In this document: positions 34,644 through 55,589 of the stretch, in pieces
How positions within the stretch are numbered: the stretch's first letter is position 1
How the letters are laid out: every line of letters starts with the position of its first letter
Source: Amphibalanus amphitrite
Lineage: Eukaryota; Arthropoda; Thecostraca; Balanomorpha; Balanidae
Direction: 5' to 3'
DNA length: 64,000 nucleotides
NCBI RefSeq assembly: GCF_019059575.1
Contig: NW_024881710.1
Coordinates: forward strand, 307,001 to 371,000
The notes under the pieces: generated by a model
What the model was told of the DNA's origin: nothing
What the model saw: the letters and a program-made list of their open reading frames with translations, nothing else
Databases searched by the model: none
Made by a program: the position numbers and the translations under genes

Positions 34644-35080
34644 CGATCAATCGTTGATATGGGCTTTGGAAGCGGACCCTCCACTTCCGCACGTGCGAAG
34701 GGTGGCCCCATCTGACTTAGATGGATCGACCATCCAAAGGGCCCCTAACAGCGTACCGAATTTGAGCGCAATCGACCCAGTGCACTGCTGAGATGCAGAA
34801 GCAGCCACTGCACGTGCGGTAAGTGAAATCTCAGGATGTGAGGCTTGCGAATCACCAACAGTGTGCGAGCTTTGTGCGTAATTGTCCCAGAAGCTCTTTA
34901 AATGTATAATAGAAACGGGCCCCGCACGGGCGCACGTGGTCAACAAAGTTTTAGTTGGACTCACTTTGCACGCACAACAAACTTAACACAAACCAACATC
35001 AGGCCAGGTCAGTCACCTCCCCGTCAGGTCATTCACCTCACTGTTTACAAATGAATGCTCAGCCAGATCCACATACTCAC
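34644..35080. other. Probable gene 2 5' UTR intron remainder
   Basis: Apparently single-copy DNA between the TTAA MITE and the candidate donor at 35080. A short GC-richer stretch lies at 34660-34760. Nothing else seen. Confidence 0.35.
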
Positions 35081-35450
35081 GTCTGCTAGTGAGCCCACTG
35101 CGTATTTCCGCTACAGTCCTCTCAAATGACACAGCTCGGCGGGCGCTGGCGCCGCGCGCGCCACTGGCCACGCTCGCTGGCACGGCCCACATCGTACCTC
35201 TGGGCCACATGGACCGTCGATGCTGCCCGTCGATCGATCGGCGCGTGGTGCGCAGCTCTCGTCGGCGCCGACGCAGGGGCGGCGCCGTCGGAGGCCCGCT
35301 GGCCGTGACCGCGACCCGCCCGACGCGTGACAGCTCAGCGGGGGACAGACGGACGGACGGTGACGTCATAGAGGACCGAATTACAGTGACGTCATGGAGA
35401 ACCGAATTACAGTGACGCAAGAGGACCGTCGAACGATGACGACAGATCTG
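35081..35450 (-). promoter_or_regulatory. Candidate 5' UTR exon and GC-rich promoter of gene 2
   Basis: On the minus strand CAGAC|GTGAGT at 35081/35080 is a strong donor upstream of the 5' UTR acceptor at 33901. The adjacent 35110-35330 is CpG-rich, contrasting with AT-rich surroundings. At 35360-35425 three TGACGTCA/GTGACG-type motifs recur (TGACGTCAT twice, CRE-like). Alternative donors on the minus strand lie at 37124/37123 and 37436/37435. Confidence 0.4.
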
Positions 35451-37472
35451 AGTCACCCAATTCGCCCATGCGGGTGACTGAGGTGGCCTCCAATTGTTGC
35501 ATAGGGATTAACTCACACTTTTTGTCTCGGATTAACTTACCACGATAACTGTATGAAATAAATCGAGTAGTGACGTTTCAATGTCATCTATTGCAACTGA
35601 TGCACAGCATCCTGCTTAGCAGTAGCGATGTTTACCTCTGCCTGTTCAGCATTTGTGGGGTATTATGGTTGTTTAACGTTCTTAACCCCATCGGACATTC
35701 ACTAATTCCTGTGACACTTCGTTTTAATTCATCCGTAAGTCATGCACGCTAGGGTGCCGTGATTCTTATCGGCTGAATAAATACTCGTGCATGTTTTATA
35801 CGTGTTACTGTAAAATCAACACGTGACTGATGCGAGAGTGTGGCGTCGCATAGATCGGGTGCACAACACACATACCTATACATTCGAGCAGATGCTCACA
35901 TTTCTCACCCAGCAACACGGCACGTTACCGGATTTTGTTATGTTCAAAAGGAGGGTGCAGGCATGCATTTCAGCTTAAGATTGCACTTAAGTCTCGTATC
36001 ACGGTTGGAAAACACCACGACACCGAGGCTCCAGTAACACGAATGGTGAGAGACGACCGGTGGGGTGAGGTAAGATGAGGGCAGGGGCGAGAGAGCGCCC
36101 TTGTGGCAGTAGTCATCGTTTGTGGTTGTGTGTCTCGAAAAAAGCTCCGATAATTTAAATAGACCTATGTGTCGCTAGATGGTTCTCCCAATTCATAACG
36201 CTATGGTCAAAGCAATTTAGTCCCGGCGAATCGTCTTCGCAAGCATAATGGCGAGGCATCCAATGGCCGTGGCCCGTAACAAAAGCAGTGCCGGTGACAG
36301 AGCACTGTTGGCGACAGTCCACTCCCTTAGGAGCCGCCGCTGCACTGGTGACTCAACCTGCGTATGTCGGTCTCTGGGGAATCGCCAGAGTCAGGAGAAA
36401 GATGGCACTGCATCACGAATTCCGGCCCTCAAGACTCGCATGGGATGGCTGCCCAGTTGCGTCTATGGATTTGGCGAGGCCGGAGGAATATATACTTTAG
36501 AGCAGGCTGCTGGCGATTGATTGAATCTCAAAAGCAGCGAAGATTTTGAAACGGCTTCTTCGGACCATTCACACTGTTCCACCCACCTGAATATGCCTGG
36601 TGTCATCCTTCTCTCCTTCACCAAATGACTGAGCGTCAACCACATTTTGTGGCCGAGGTTGAGAGGACCAACTTCAGAGCTATAGACAGGATTGTCCCGC
36701 CTCACAGTTAGGAATAGTTGGCCCCACCGAACGGTCAAGACCTCACAGTCGGGAGTCGGGACCCTGTAGTCCCACATCACAGAAGTTCCGTGTGATCCGT
36801 CTCCGGAGCGATCACACTTCAGAGTCAATAGTGGGTGATCTCGCCTCTCGGAAAGTCGATGGGCAGCGCCGAGTCGTTTACCCTCGTCGGCCCTTCGGTG
36901 TCGCGCGATGCTATGCGAGTCCCGCGTCACTCCGCTCTGGCACTGTGCCCTTCGGTCAAGGACACGTTAGCCGACCTTGGTCAGTTCAACGCGGTGACCG
37001 GCCCCGCTCGTTGCCGTCGCTGCCGTCACCGTCATACTCCCAGCTACCCCTGCCGTTGAGCTAGCTCCGCGACCTCCCTCGTAGAAGGAAAGGGAAAAGT
37101 GCAGTAGTCAACGGCGGCCTTACCTGTCGCTATCCAAACCGTGGACCGACTTCGCACCTCCGTCTGGCACTGCCACACAACTCACAACCGGTCAACGAAG
37201 ACACGCACGGTCTCAGCGGCACAGTCCAGGGCACAGCGTTCGGCAGCTGCACCTCCGCGGGGCGACGTTTCACACTCTGGCTACCGACTGAGGAGCCGAT
37301 TCATGGGGCCGCTGAGGATCTGGCACCCGTCCTGGGCACCGTGCCACCGACAACGACCAACGGCTTTCAGACCCTGCCCTGTTTATCAAACGCCAGGAAT
37401 AGACTTCGCTAGGTGAGTCGTCGGTGCCAGCTTACCTGACCCGGAGACCTTGACCTAGAGCGATCCTGACCA
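35451..37472. other. Upstream region of gene 2, unassigned
   Basis: AT-rich to about 36240, then GC-richer (36240-37440). Good donors face both ways at its right end: plus strand CTAG|GTGAGT (donor from 37413) and minus strand TCAG|GTAAGC (37435). It might hold alternative first exons of gene 2 or of a plus-strand transcript. No protein similarity recognised. Confidence 0.35.
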
Positions 37473-38250
37473 GGGCCTCGTTTCATAAAACTCTGCCGTA
37501 ACTTACACCTTTCCGTAATTCACACCCTTTCAAACTACGGAGCGCAAATGAAGCGGTTTCACAAAGCCACAACTGGAATTGTTTACACCTCCGTAACTAA
37601 GCACATTTGCGTAGTTGCCGTAATTTATCAAGCGTCCTACAAATTACAATTTCGTGTCAACACTTATTTTTTACGAGAAATTATAACACAATTATGTTGA
37701 ATTTTAATCTTAAAAATTATTTATGAAAAAACAAAATTGATATTGATGACCATCCGTTATTAAATCAATATATTGAAAACAGCAGAAAGCCAGCTAAGCA
37801 GAAGTGCCTTACTACGAAAGTGGCGCGGCGCGGCGAATAAACAAAATTCCGATAGCTGCCACAAAAAGCGACTGGTACAGAAGATTTACAGTTTCTTTTT
37901 GTCATTTTGGCTGTTCTTTCTTCCTCACCGGGCTCAACATGATAAAATATATTAAAAATTAGCTTCGAATCTTCACATTAATTCAAATTCACGCAACATT
38001 TTTGCGCGTAGTTTACACCACTGATATCAAGAACTTGATAAAATATTTGGCGTTAATTACGTCGTTTTATGAAACCCAAATGGCATCAATTGGTCCGGAT
38101 TCGAGCATTTGCCGTAAATGAAGCTCCGTAATTTCGATGGCGTGAATTACTCCGGTCTCCGGCTTTATGAAACCGAATTGGCATCAAATACGCCAAATCT
38201 GTCATAATTGACGGAACGCCGTAAGTAATTCCTTTTATGAAACGAGGCCC
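37473..38250 (+). mobile_element. GGGCCTCGTTTC element, copy 1
   Basis: Ends GGGCCTCGTTTCATAAA and TTTATGAAACGAGGCCC are perfect inverted repeats bounding 778 bp. Interior full of GTAATT/CCGTAA motifs; no coding frame. Copies 2 and 3 follow within 1.4 kb. The superfamily is not clear from the flanks. Confidence 0.88.
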
Positions 38251-38289
38251 AGGAGCAGCTCCGACCAGGGCCAGGGGTGACGTTGACCA

Positions 38290-38887
38290 GGGCCTCGTTT
38301 CATAAAAGGAATTACTTACGGCGTTCCGTCAATTATGCCAGATTTGGCGTATTTGATGCCAATTCGGTTTCATAAAGCCGGAGACCGGAGTAATTCACGC
38401 CATCGAAATTACGGAGCTTCATTTACGGCAAATACTCGATTCCGGACCAATTGATGCCATCTGGGTTTCATAAAACGACGTAATTAACGCCAAATATTTT
38501 ATCAAGCTCTTGATATCAGTGGTGAAAACTACGCACAAAAATGTTGCGTGAATTTGAATAAATGTGAAGATTCGAAGCTAATTTTTAATATATTTTATAA
38601 TGTTGAGCCCGGTGAGGAAGAAAGAACAGCCAAAATGAGAAAAAGAAACTGCAAATCTTCTGTACCAGTCGCTTTTTGTGGCCGCTATCGGAATTTTGTT
38701 TATTCGCCGCGCCGCGCCACTTTCGTAGTTAGGCACTTCTGCTTAGCTGGCTTCCTGCTGTTTCCAATATATTGATTTAATAAAGGATGGTCATCAATAT
38801 CAATTTTGTTTGTTCATAAATAATTTTTTAAAGATTTAAATTCAACATAATTGTTTTATAATTTCTCGTAAAAAAATAAGTGTTGAC
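38290..38887 (-). mobile_element. GGGCCTCGTTTC element, copy 2 (inverted, truncated)
   Basis: Runs in the opposite direction to copy 1 from its intact end at 38290. It stops about 598 bp in, at the AAGTGTTGACA that corresponds to about 37655 in copy 1, so the other end is missing. Copy 3 starts three bases later. Confidence 0.88.
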
Positions 38888-38890
38888 ATT

Positions 38891-39669
38891 GGGCCTCGTT
38901 TCTTAAAGCTCTGCCGTAACTTACACCTTTCCGTAATTCACACCCTTTCAAACTACGGAGCGCAAATGAAGCCGTTTCACAAAGCCACAACTGGAATTGT
39001 TTACACCTCCGTAACTAAGCACATTTGCGTAGTTACCGTAATCTATCAAGCGTCCTACAATTTACAATTTCATGTCAACACTTACTTTTTTACGAGAAAT
39101 TATAAAACAATTATGTTTAATTTAAATCTTAAAAATTATTTATGAAAAAACAAAATTGATATTGATGGCCATCCTTTATTAAATCAATATATTAAAAACA
39201 GCAGAAAGCCAGCTAAGCAGAAGTGCCTAACTACGAAAGTGGCGCGACGCGGCGAATAAACAAAATTCCGGTAGTGGCCACAAAAAGCGACTGGTACAGA
39301 AGATTTGCAGTTTCTTTTTCTCATTTTGGCTGTTCTTTCTTCCTCACCGGGCTCAACATTATAAAATATATTAGAAATTAGCTTCGAATCTTCACATTAG
39401 TTCAAATTCCCGTAACATTTTTGTGCGTAGTTTACACCACTGATATCAAGAACTTGATAAAATATTTGGCGTTAATTACGTCGTTTTATGAAACCCAAAT
39501 GGCATCAATTGGTCCGGATTCGAGCATTTGCCGTAAATGAAGCTCCGTAATTTCGATGGCGTGAATTACTCCGGTCTCCGGCTTTATGAAACCGAATTGG
39601 CATCAAATACGCCAAATCTGGCATAATTGACGGAACGCCGTAAGTAATTCCTTTTATGAAACGAGGCCC
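38891..39669 (+). mobile_element. GGGCCTCGTTTC element, copy 3
   Basis: 779 bp, collinear with copy 1 and highly similar, with ends GGGCCTCGTTTCTTAAA and TTTATGAAACGAGGCCC. Together with copy 2 it forms a large head-to-head inverted repeat. Confidence 0.9.
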
Positions 39670-39694
39670 AGGAGCCGTCCTGAACAGGAGCAGC

Positions 39695-39854
39695 CAGAGG
39701 CGGATCCAGCTCAGAGGTTTGGGGGGGGGGGGGCAAACCATAAAAATTTATCGATTCTTTCCATGCATCGCCCATAGGCGTAATGTTAAAATCATGCCGT
39801 TTGGGGGGGGGGCAAATGCCCATTTTGCCGCCCCCCCCCCTGGATCCGCCACTG
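39695..39854. mobile_element. 160-bp hAT MITE, CAGTGGCGGATCCAG family
   Basis: Ends CAGAGGCGGATCCAG and TGGATCCGCCACTG are inverted. Perfect 8-bp duplications GGAGCAGC lie at 39687-39694 and 39855-39862. Poly-G/C runs sit inside both ends. The core shares ATTCTTTCCATGCA and TAATGTTAAAAT with the MITE at 22710. Confidence 0.92.
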
Positions 39855-39869
39855 GGAGCAGCTCCGACC

Positions 39870-40000
39870 AGGGATGACCTTGACGAGGAGCACTCCTGAA
39901 CAGCAGGAGCAGCTCCGACCATGGTTGACGTTAACCAGGAGTGATCACTAAGTGCGATGCCTTTGACCAGGAGTGACCTTGACCCTTGACCCTGCTCTAG
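39870..40000. repeat. Degenerate GACCAGGAGTGACCTTGACC repeats
   Basis: Loose repeats of ACCAGGAGTGACCTTGACC and AGGAGCAGCTCCGACC type. Similar fragments flank the GGGCCTCG elements at 37440-37470 and 38250-38290, so those elements were inserted in such an array. Confidence 0.6.
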
Positions 40001-40435
40001 CTTTGAGCAATGCTGGTCCTGAGCAAGGCCGTATAAGTCCTGAGTGATTTTGATTTTCCCAGAGTAGATTTGCCCGAAGCAGCCCGATGTTGACTCGAAG
40101 GGGCCCTCTCACCCAGCAGAACCATGTGCTAGAACAATTCTGTTCCGAACAACTCTGAACTTGGACAGTTCGGTCCTGGGGGACACAATTCCTAACGAAT
40201 GCCGCAAAGCAGCTCATTGGCCGCAGGCCAAATGCATCAGGCTCAACTGTCATTTCTTCACTTAGGCCATTCACAGGCTCCATGATATTTTTATGTTCAT
40301 GACCACTATCATGGTTACCGTTCGGAACGATTGAACCGATTTTTATGGCGTGTTTCCATCGCTTGTTTCTTTCTTGGCTCTCGAATACCGTGGTCAAAAT
40401 ATCTAACAATACCTAAGCCAGCAACATACCTATAT

Positions 40436-41190
40436 TGTCATTGCCTTCGCTTTGGGCCGACTTCTCGCTTCGCGAATATTGGTGATAGCTCTCTAACGCT
40501 TAGAGATAGTAAGCCTAAACTTTTACAACCTTTTCTTCCATCAGTTTGGCACCTTTTGAAGTAAAGAAGTTGGACCTAGCCGCCTTGATGACGTCACAGA
40601 GTCGATTTCGTAGAACCCTGTACGACAAACTTCGGAGTCATAGATTAACTTCAAATAGCTGCCAAAAATGGAGTTGAAGAGATAAAGACAAATTACGAGG
40701 ACGGTTGTGTAGTGTTCGACCTAGGGAAAAATAGAAAAATAGTTATGATGACCTGGGGTCAGAGGTCAGGTCAACGACCCCGAGCTGAGGTTTTAGCTTT
40801 TGCGAATAGCTTATACAAAAATAGTTATAAAGCTATGGCAGTGGTACCAACGCATTCGCCTTGTCAAGCTGCGTCGAATACCACATATCTTGTGACTTTT
40901 CACTCATCAATTTTACACATGAAGTGCAAGTTTGAACCTCTTACCTTTCAAGGTCAGGTCACCAGGTCACTTCGAATGACCCAGCCTCAAATCACTTTTT
41001 GCAACTTTGTCACCGTGTCAGAGCTACAGTCTAGATGACGGAGGCCTTTGAAAGTCTCAGAATGTAGCGAGGTCATTAGAAGCTATAATTTTTATACCTA
41101 TCTCGGAATTTTGATATCGATGACCTACTTTACTATCATGCATTTTGACTTGTACCCACCTAATTGTGCAAATATGAAATGTTGACCATT
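40436..41190. mobile_element. Diverged relic of the AGGTCA/TTAA family
   Basis: Blocks from about 40465 (CGCGAATATTGGTGATAGC, CTCTAACGCTTAGAGATAG, GATGACGTCACA, GGTCAGAGGTCAGGTCAACG, CGTCGAATACCACATAT) align in order with the intact elements at 50507 and 53010. The ends are not recognisable. Confidence 0.7.
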
Positions 41191-41400
41191 TTCCTAATGC
41201 AAATTCAAGCGAGGTAGCCTAGGCTGGCCCCGGTGAGAGCAACAGCGCAGGCAAGTCACACTGACACAGCTAAGGATGCCTCATCAGAATCTTTTATCTT
41301 GTGTACGTGGTAACGGTCTCTTTTAGATGACCTCAGTCCTCAGCGGAGCATTCGGACTTTGGAGCAGAGGAAACACGTCCCTATTTTGTTATGAAGAGAG

Positions 41401-41511
<111 letters not shown>

Positions 41512-41785
41512 GGGTTGAGTGAGAAGAGGCAGAGGGAGGGAGAGAAAGAACAAACACATGATAAGGCGTGCCAGATGAAAAATAAGCCTGCTTCTGTCTG
41601 ATGTAGGTATTTACGCTCCTTTTAAACACAGACATTAGGCAAGACGGGGACTGTAGGAGATTTTTTATGCATGTTTCCAGACTCTGGAAAATGCACGGGT
41701 AATTAGCGCAAGATGGCATATAATTACAACACAACAGCCACCTCCATCTGTCTGTCTTTCCTAAATCTCTGTCTGTTGGCGTATG

Positions 41786-41796
41786 TCTCTCTCTCG

Positions 41797-41876
<80 letters not shown>

Positions 41877-41887
41877 GTCACTCTCTC

Positions 41888-41945
<58 letters not shown>
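41786..41945. repeat. (CT)n microsatellite
   Basis: Two long CT tracts (about 41802-41872 and 41896-41942) separated by a short mixed stretch, inverted relative to the GA tract at 41406. Confidence 0.95.
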
Positions 41946-41946
<1 letters not shown>

Positions 41947-41999
41947 TCCCTCACACACACTCCCTCCCTCCCTCTTTTTGTCCTCTCTGCCCCCACACT

Positions 42000-42180
42000 C
42001 CAGCGCGGCGTCTGCACGGCCGAGGGTCGCAGGGTCTCTCCATCCATCACCGCGCCCGCACCGGCGCTTCTATAAACAGACGCCCGCAGCGGCAGCCCCA
42101 GCGCCCGCCTCCGGCCGCGTCTGCGACCGGCGCGCTCCTTGTCTGCCCGTGGGTCGGGGCTGCTGACCGCCCCACGCGCT
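42000..42180 (+). promoter_or_regulatory. Candidate TATA-type GC-rich promoter
   Basis: TTCTATAAAC at about 42069-42078 stands in a GC-rich block right after the CT tract. TATAAA with GC-rich flanks and GA/CT tracts upstream resembles a core promoter on the plus strand. No downstream reading frame is recognised, and orientation toward gene 2 is also possible. Confidence 0.3.
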
Positions 42181-42878
42181 GAGCCCTCTCACACGTGCTC
42201 GTGGTCAGACGTGGCAAACAGTGGCAGGAGCTACACGTGTGGGTAGCACACAGGCAGCCGAGTGGTGCTGGGGTCAGCTGTCAGAACTGTCAGCGGCGCT
42301 CGGACGGGCACTGACGGGACGGGACGCACCGTGGGGACTTATGCCATCCTAGCACGCATTAAGTGGCAAGTTAAAGTATTTCGATTTCCACTTTTTTGTT
42401 ATTCATCCCACGTAGAATTGTCCAGCGCATCCGAATCACACCTTAAATCGTCTGTAAAATGATTGTTTATGCCTCAAAAAAACTCTCAAAGTGTAGCTTC
42501 GTCCTGACCAGCGTCGTGCTACCTGCATACAGCGAAAAAGCACACTACAATAAAACGCCCTCTCACTCGTTTCCCTGAACAGCAGGTTATAGTTGCGACA
42601 TGTTTTCATTATCTTTGACTTATAAGGAAGATGATGGTATGCACGAAAATTTCCAAAATTCATCCAAATGTATAATTTTTGACCGAAATGCTAAAAATGT
42701 TAAAATGCTTCTTGATTCAGAGAGTTGACAAGCAAACTATTGCCTTACAAAGTTTGATACGCGGTGTTACGCGTGGAAATGTATATCAAAATGTTCTCCA
42801 ATAATTTCTGCATCGGGGGCAGCTCTCATTTTTTGCCGAAATTTGCCTAAACCAGTCACTATGAGACGTCAAAGCAGA

Positions 42879-42932
42879 CGGTCGGGTAACCCGCCGCGGC
42901 GCCGGGCCGCGCCGCGGCGGGTTACCCGACCG
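42879..42932. repeat. Perfect 24-bp inverted repeat with 6-bp loop
   Basis: Left arm 42879-42902 and right arm 42909-42932 are exact reverse complements, separated by CGGGCC. Each arm contains GGGTAACCCG next to CCGCGGCG. It is very GC-rich in an AT-rich setting. Confidence 0.97.
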
Positions 42933-43099
42933 CAGCACACCGCCTGGGGGTTTCCGGTCAGTATAGGAGTTGGGAGGAGGGAGGAAGGGGGTGATACCAT
43001 GTTGACATTATTTTTCTATCGCCAAATGTTCTTTTTGAACAAAACAACAACACCCTTGCAACGCTGCGTCCATTTTATTGGCTATCGCCGCCAATGTTC

Positions 43100-43990
43100 A
43101 CCTTATTGAACTTCAGTACAGAGCTTTGATATAGGTAAATCGAAAAATGCTGTAACTTTGTAAAGTGAGGTTGGAGGTTTTGGGGTGCTAATCACGAATT
43201 TCAAGCTAGTTTTGATCAAGGATGATGTTTTCATGCTAGGCCGGGTCAGGTCAGGCCCGACCAGTAGGTGTCTTGCCGGCTATCCATAGAAGGTAGGCGT
43301 CAATTACCTTTGACGGCTTCGTAGCATGTTCCGTTAGGCACCAAAACTACTTAAATCTTCAAATGGGTGTTAAGTTCGAAATAAGCTCCAAGCACTTATC
43401 TAGAAAAATTGTATAACTTGAAAAAGTCAACTAAGGTCATCTAAGGTAAATGACCTTGATTTGACCTTAACGTGACCTTAAAATGCAAAGAACAAACAGC
43501 ATTTCATACCTTGGAGAGTTAACAACCACAACAAGACTGAAAACGCGCCGATAATGTGCGCTGATAAGCGCCAAATCGATACCAGCCTGACATGGTCTGG
43601 TGAAACAGGTCACAGGTCAAATTTTTATTAAGGTCAAGGTCATGAAATTTTAAGTGTGTGAGTAACATTGATCGAATCGAAGGTATAGAAAGTTTCGTCG
43701 TGATCCGCCACGTTTTGCTTGAGTTAGTATGCGAAAAGTCGAAAAAGTCGAGGACAGAAGTCTGTGCGACCCCCTCCCTCTTTAAGTGCAAGGACTAACA
43801 AAGTGCAAAGGTTGAGCCCGAAATGCCTTTTGGTGATTGGGCTAGACATGATCAAATATCTACTTCTAAAACGATTGTAGTTTCGTTCTACTTTTTTAAC
43901 GCTTCCACGCCCACGATGCATTGCTAGCCGAAAACGCTTCAGTGCTAAGTCCTTGGGGAGGGGGCGGGGGAGGGATGGGGTCAAGCAGGA
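43100..43990. mobile_element. Probable old AGGTCA-family relic
   Basis: Contains GGGTCAGGTCAGG, AAGGTCATCTAAGGT, TGACCTTGATTTGACC and GGTCAAGGTCATG clusters and GACTT..GAAAAA phrasing like the TTAA family, but no recognisable ends. A G-rich stretch lies at 43950-43980. Confidence 0.4.
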
Positions 43991-44689
43991 GAGCCAACCA
44001 TGTTGTCAGGGATCATACACCCTAAGCTTAACCATTTGAAGGTGAAATAAAATTAGTTAAGGTAGCGGAGGATGCGATATAAATAAATTCGTGCTAGGAT
44101 CGATAAAAACCCCACAGTGGGACGGTGCCGGCTCCTGTCAGCCCAGTGCCCGCCTCCCACCGTTCACCGGTTGCGCCAGGCCGATACCCGTGGTGCCGGC
44201 TGGGCGGACCCCGGAGCCGGGTCACACGCCAGGCCAACACCTGCACGCCACTGCCGCCCGTCATAGGAAGGAAATGACGTGGGGCATGATCTCATGACGG
44301 CTGGGAAGGAAAGCAAACAACATTAGCCTTGGTGCTGTTTTTAAATTAATTTTTACCTCAACGAATATCATGCTACGGTTGCTAGCGGGCAGCCCCAGGT
44401 TCAGTTGACTGACTCAAAAATTGTGTTGTTTCGCCTGAAGTAAAGAGCGGTATTTGTATCCTAGACACCGATGGTATGTTATGGTAAGCCCACAGTCGTG
44501 TGCCTGTTTCCGCTGCTTGGGAAAATCAACAAAGACCAGTGTTGACGGCCTCCCGCATGTTGATATGACCGGTCGGACTCTTCCTATGCATTGCAGCGTA
44601 AGGTACGGAGATGTTCGCAAGCATCAACTGTGTTTGTTTTTCTTCCGGGAGAGCATCAACTAAAGCTAAGTTACCTCATCATCCCCTTT

Positions 44690-44960
44690 CCACCAAAGTT
44701 ACAGACTGATCCTCCCATCATCCGACTCGCGGCGGCTCGTTCAGTCGCCATCACCGCCGCGCCGCCGCCGGCGGCGCCGCCCATCGCTGGCAGTCGGCCA
44801 GCCGCCCAGTCGACCAGTCGTAACGGTACGGTCCGCGCTACGCACATATGGGACTGTGACCCGACGCCGCACCGGCTGGCTGCCCATGCCGCCGGCGGCG
44901 AGCGCGAGCCAGCAGAGCGGCTCACCGCGTGCAGCTGGCGGAACGGCGCAACAACGACAG
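44690..44960. other. GC/CpG-rich patch downstream of gene 3
   Basis: CGCCGCCGG repeats and high CpG in otherwise AT-rich DNA. Could be a promoter island or non-coding exon. Open frames here overlap on both strands and match nothing I know. Confidence 0.35.
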
Positions 44961-45451
44961 GGTGGCTTGTGGTCTGTGTGAGGGATGGAAAGGCCATGTC
45001 TAATTGTGTTTGACACACACTTAAAACCACTGATAACGCTCAAAAACATTTGCGCTTCATTCAGTTAGGTGTCATTAGAACTGCTCTGCACTAAAAAAAA
45101 AAAAACATATTTGTCTGGCATCAATACGTTTCTTTCTCGGCTTAGCTGCATGCAGTGCAACACGAACTGAAACATTTGGCCTTGGTAACGTTTATTTGTC
45201 AGTGGCCTTGACATGTGGTCAATTCACAATGTTGACAATAAGTTGAGCTTGGCCAACTCACCATATAGGTAGCTCTGGTAGTCGTCCTTTTTAGAGAATA
45301 AACCCTAAAATCAAGGTACAAACTATAAATGAGTCAGGTCTAACAATGCAGCAGTGCAAGAACACGTTCCTACAAACGATACAAATAGCGTGCACCTACA
45401 CATACACAGGCCGGCATTGATGGGGATACGGTAATAGTTGTATTTCTGTGC

Positions 45452-45457
45452 TTTATT
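45452..45457 (-). terminator. Candidate polyadenylation signal, gene 3
   Basis: AATAAA on the minus strand about 260 bp past the gene 3 stop, in an AT-rich context. It is the nearest good match. Confidence 0.45.
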
Positions 45458-45716
45458 TTTCAACACTTATTTTCATATAAAGTAGGCATGGGTAATGCAT
45501 CTGCACCTTTGCATCATTCCCTGCTACGTAACTAGTTGCATAACTTGCGCAACTGCTATTCTGCAGCAATCGCCAATAGTTGGCCCTTCGAGTTAAGTCA
45601 TTCCTGATTTGTACAATCATTCTTGTTGGCGACTAAAGCTAGAGCTAGAGCCTTGAGCGTCCCCCTAAGGTCAGAGTATTGCACTGGCTCCCCTGCAGGT
45701 GCAGACCGGGCAGTCG

Positions 45717-55589
<9,873 letters not shown>

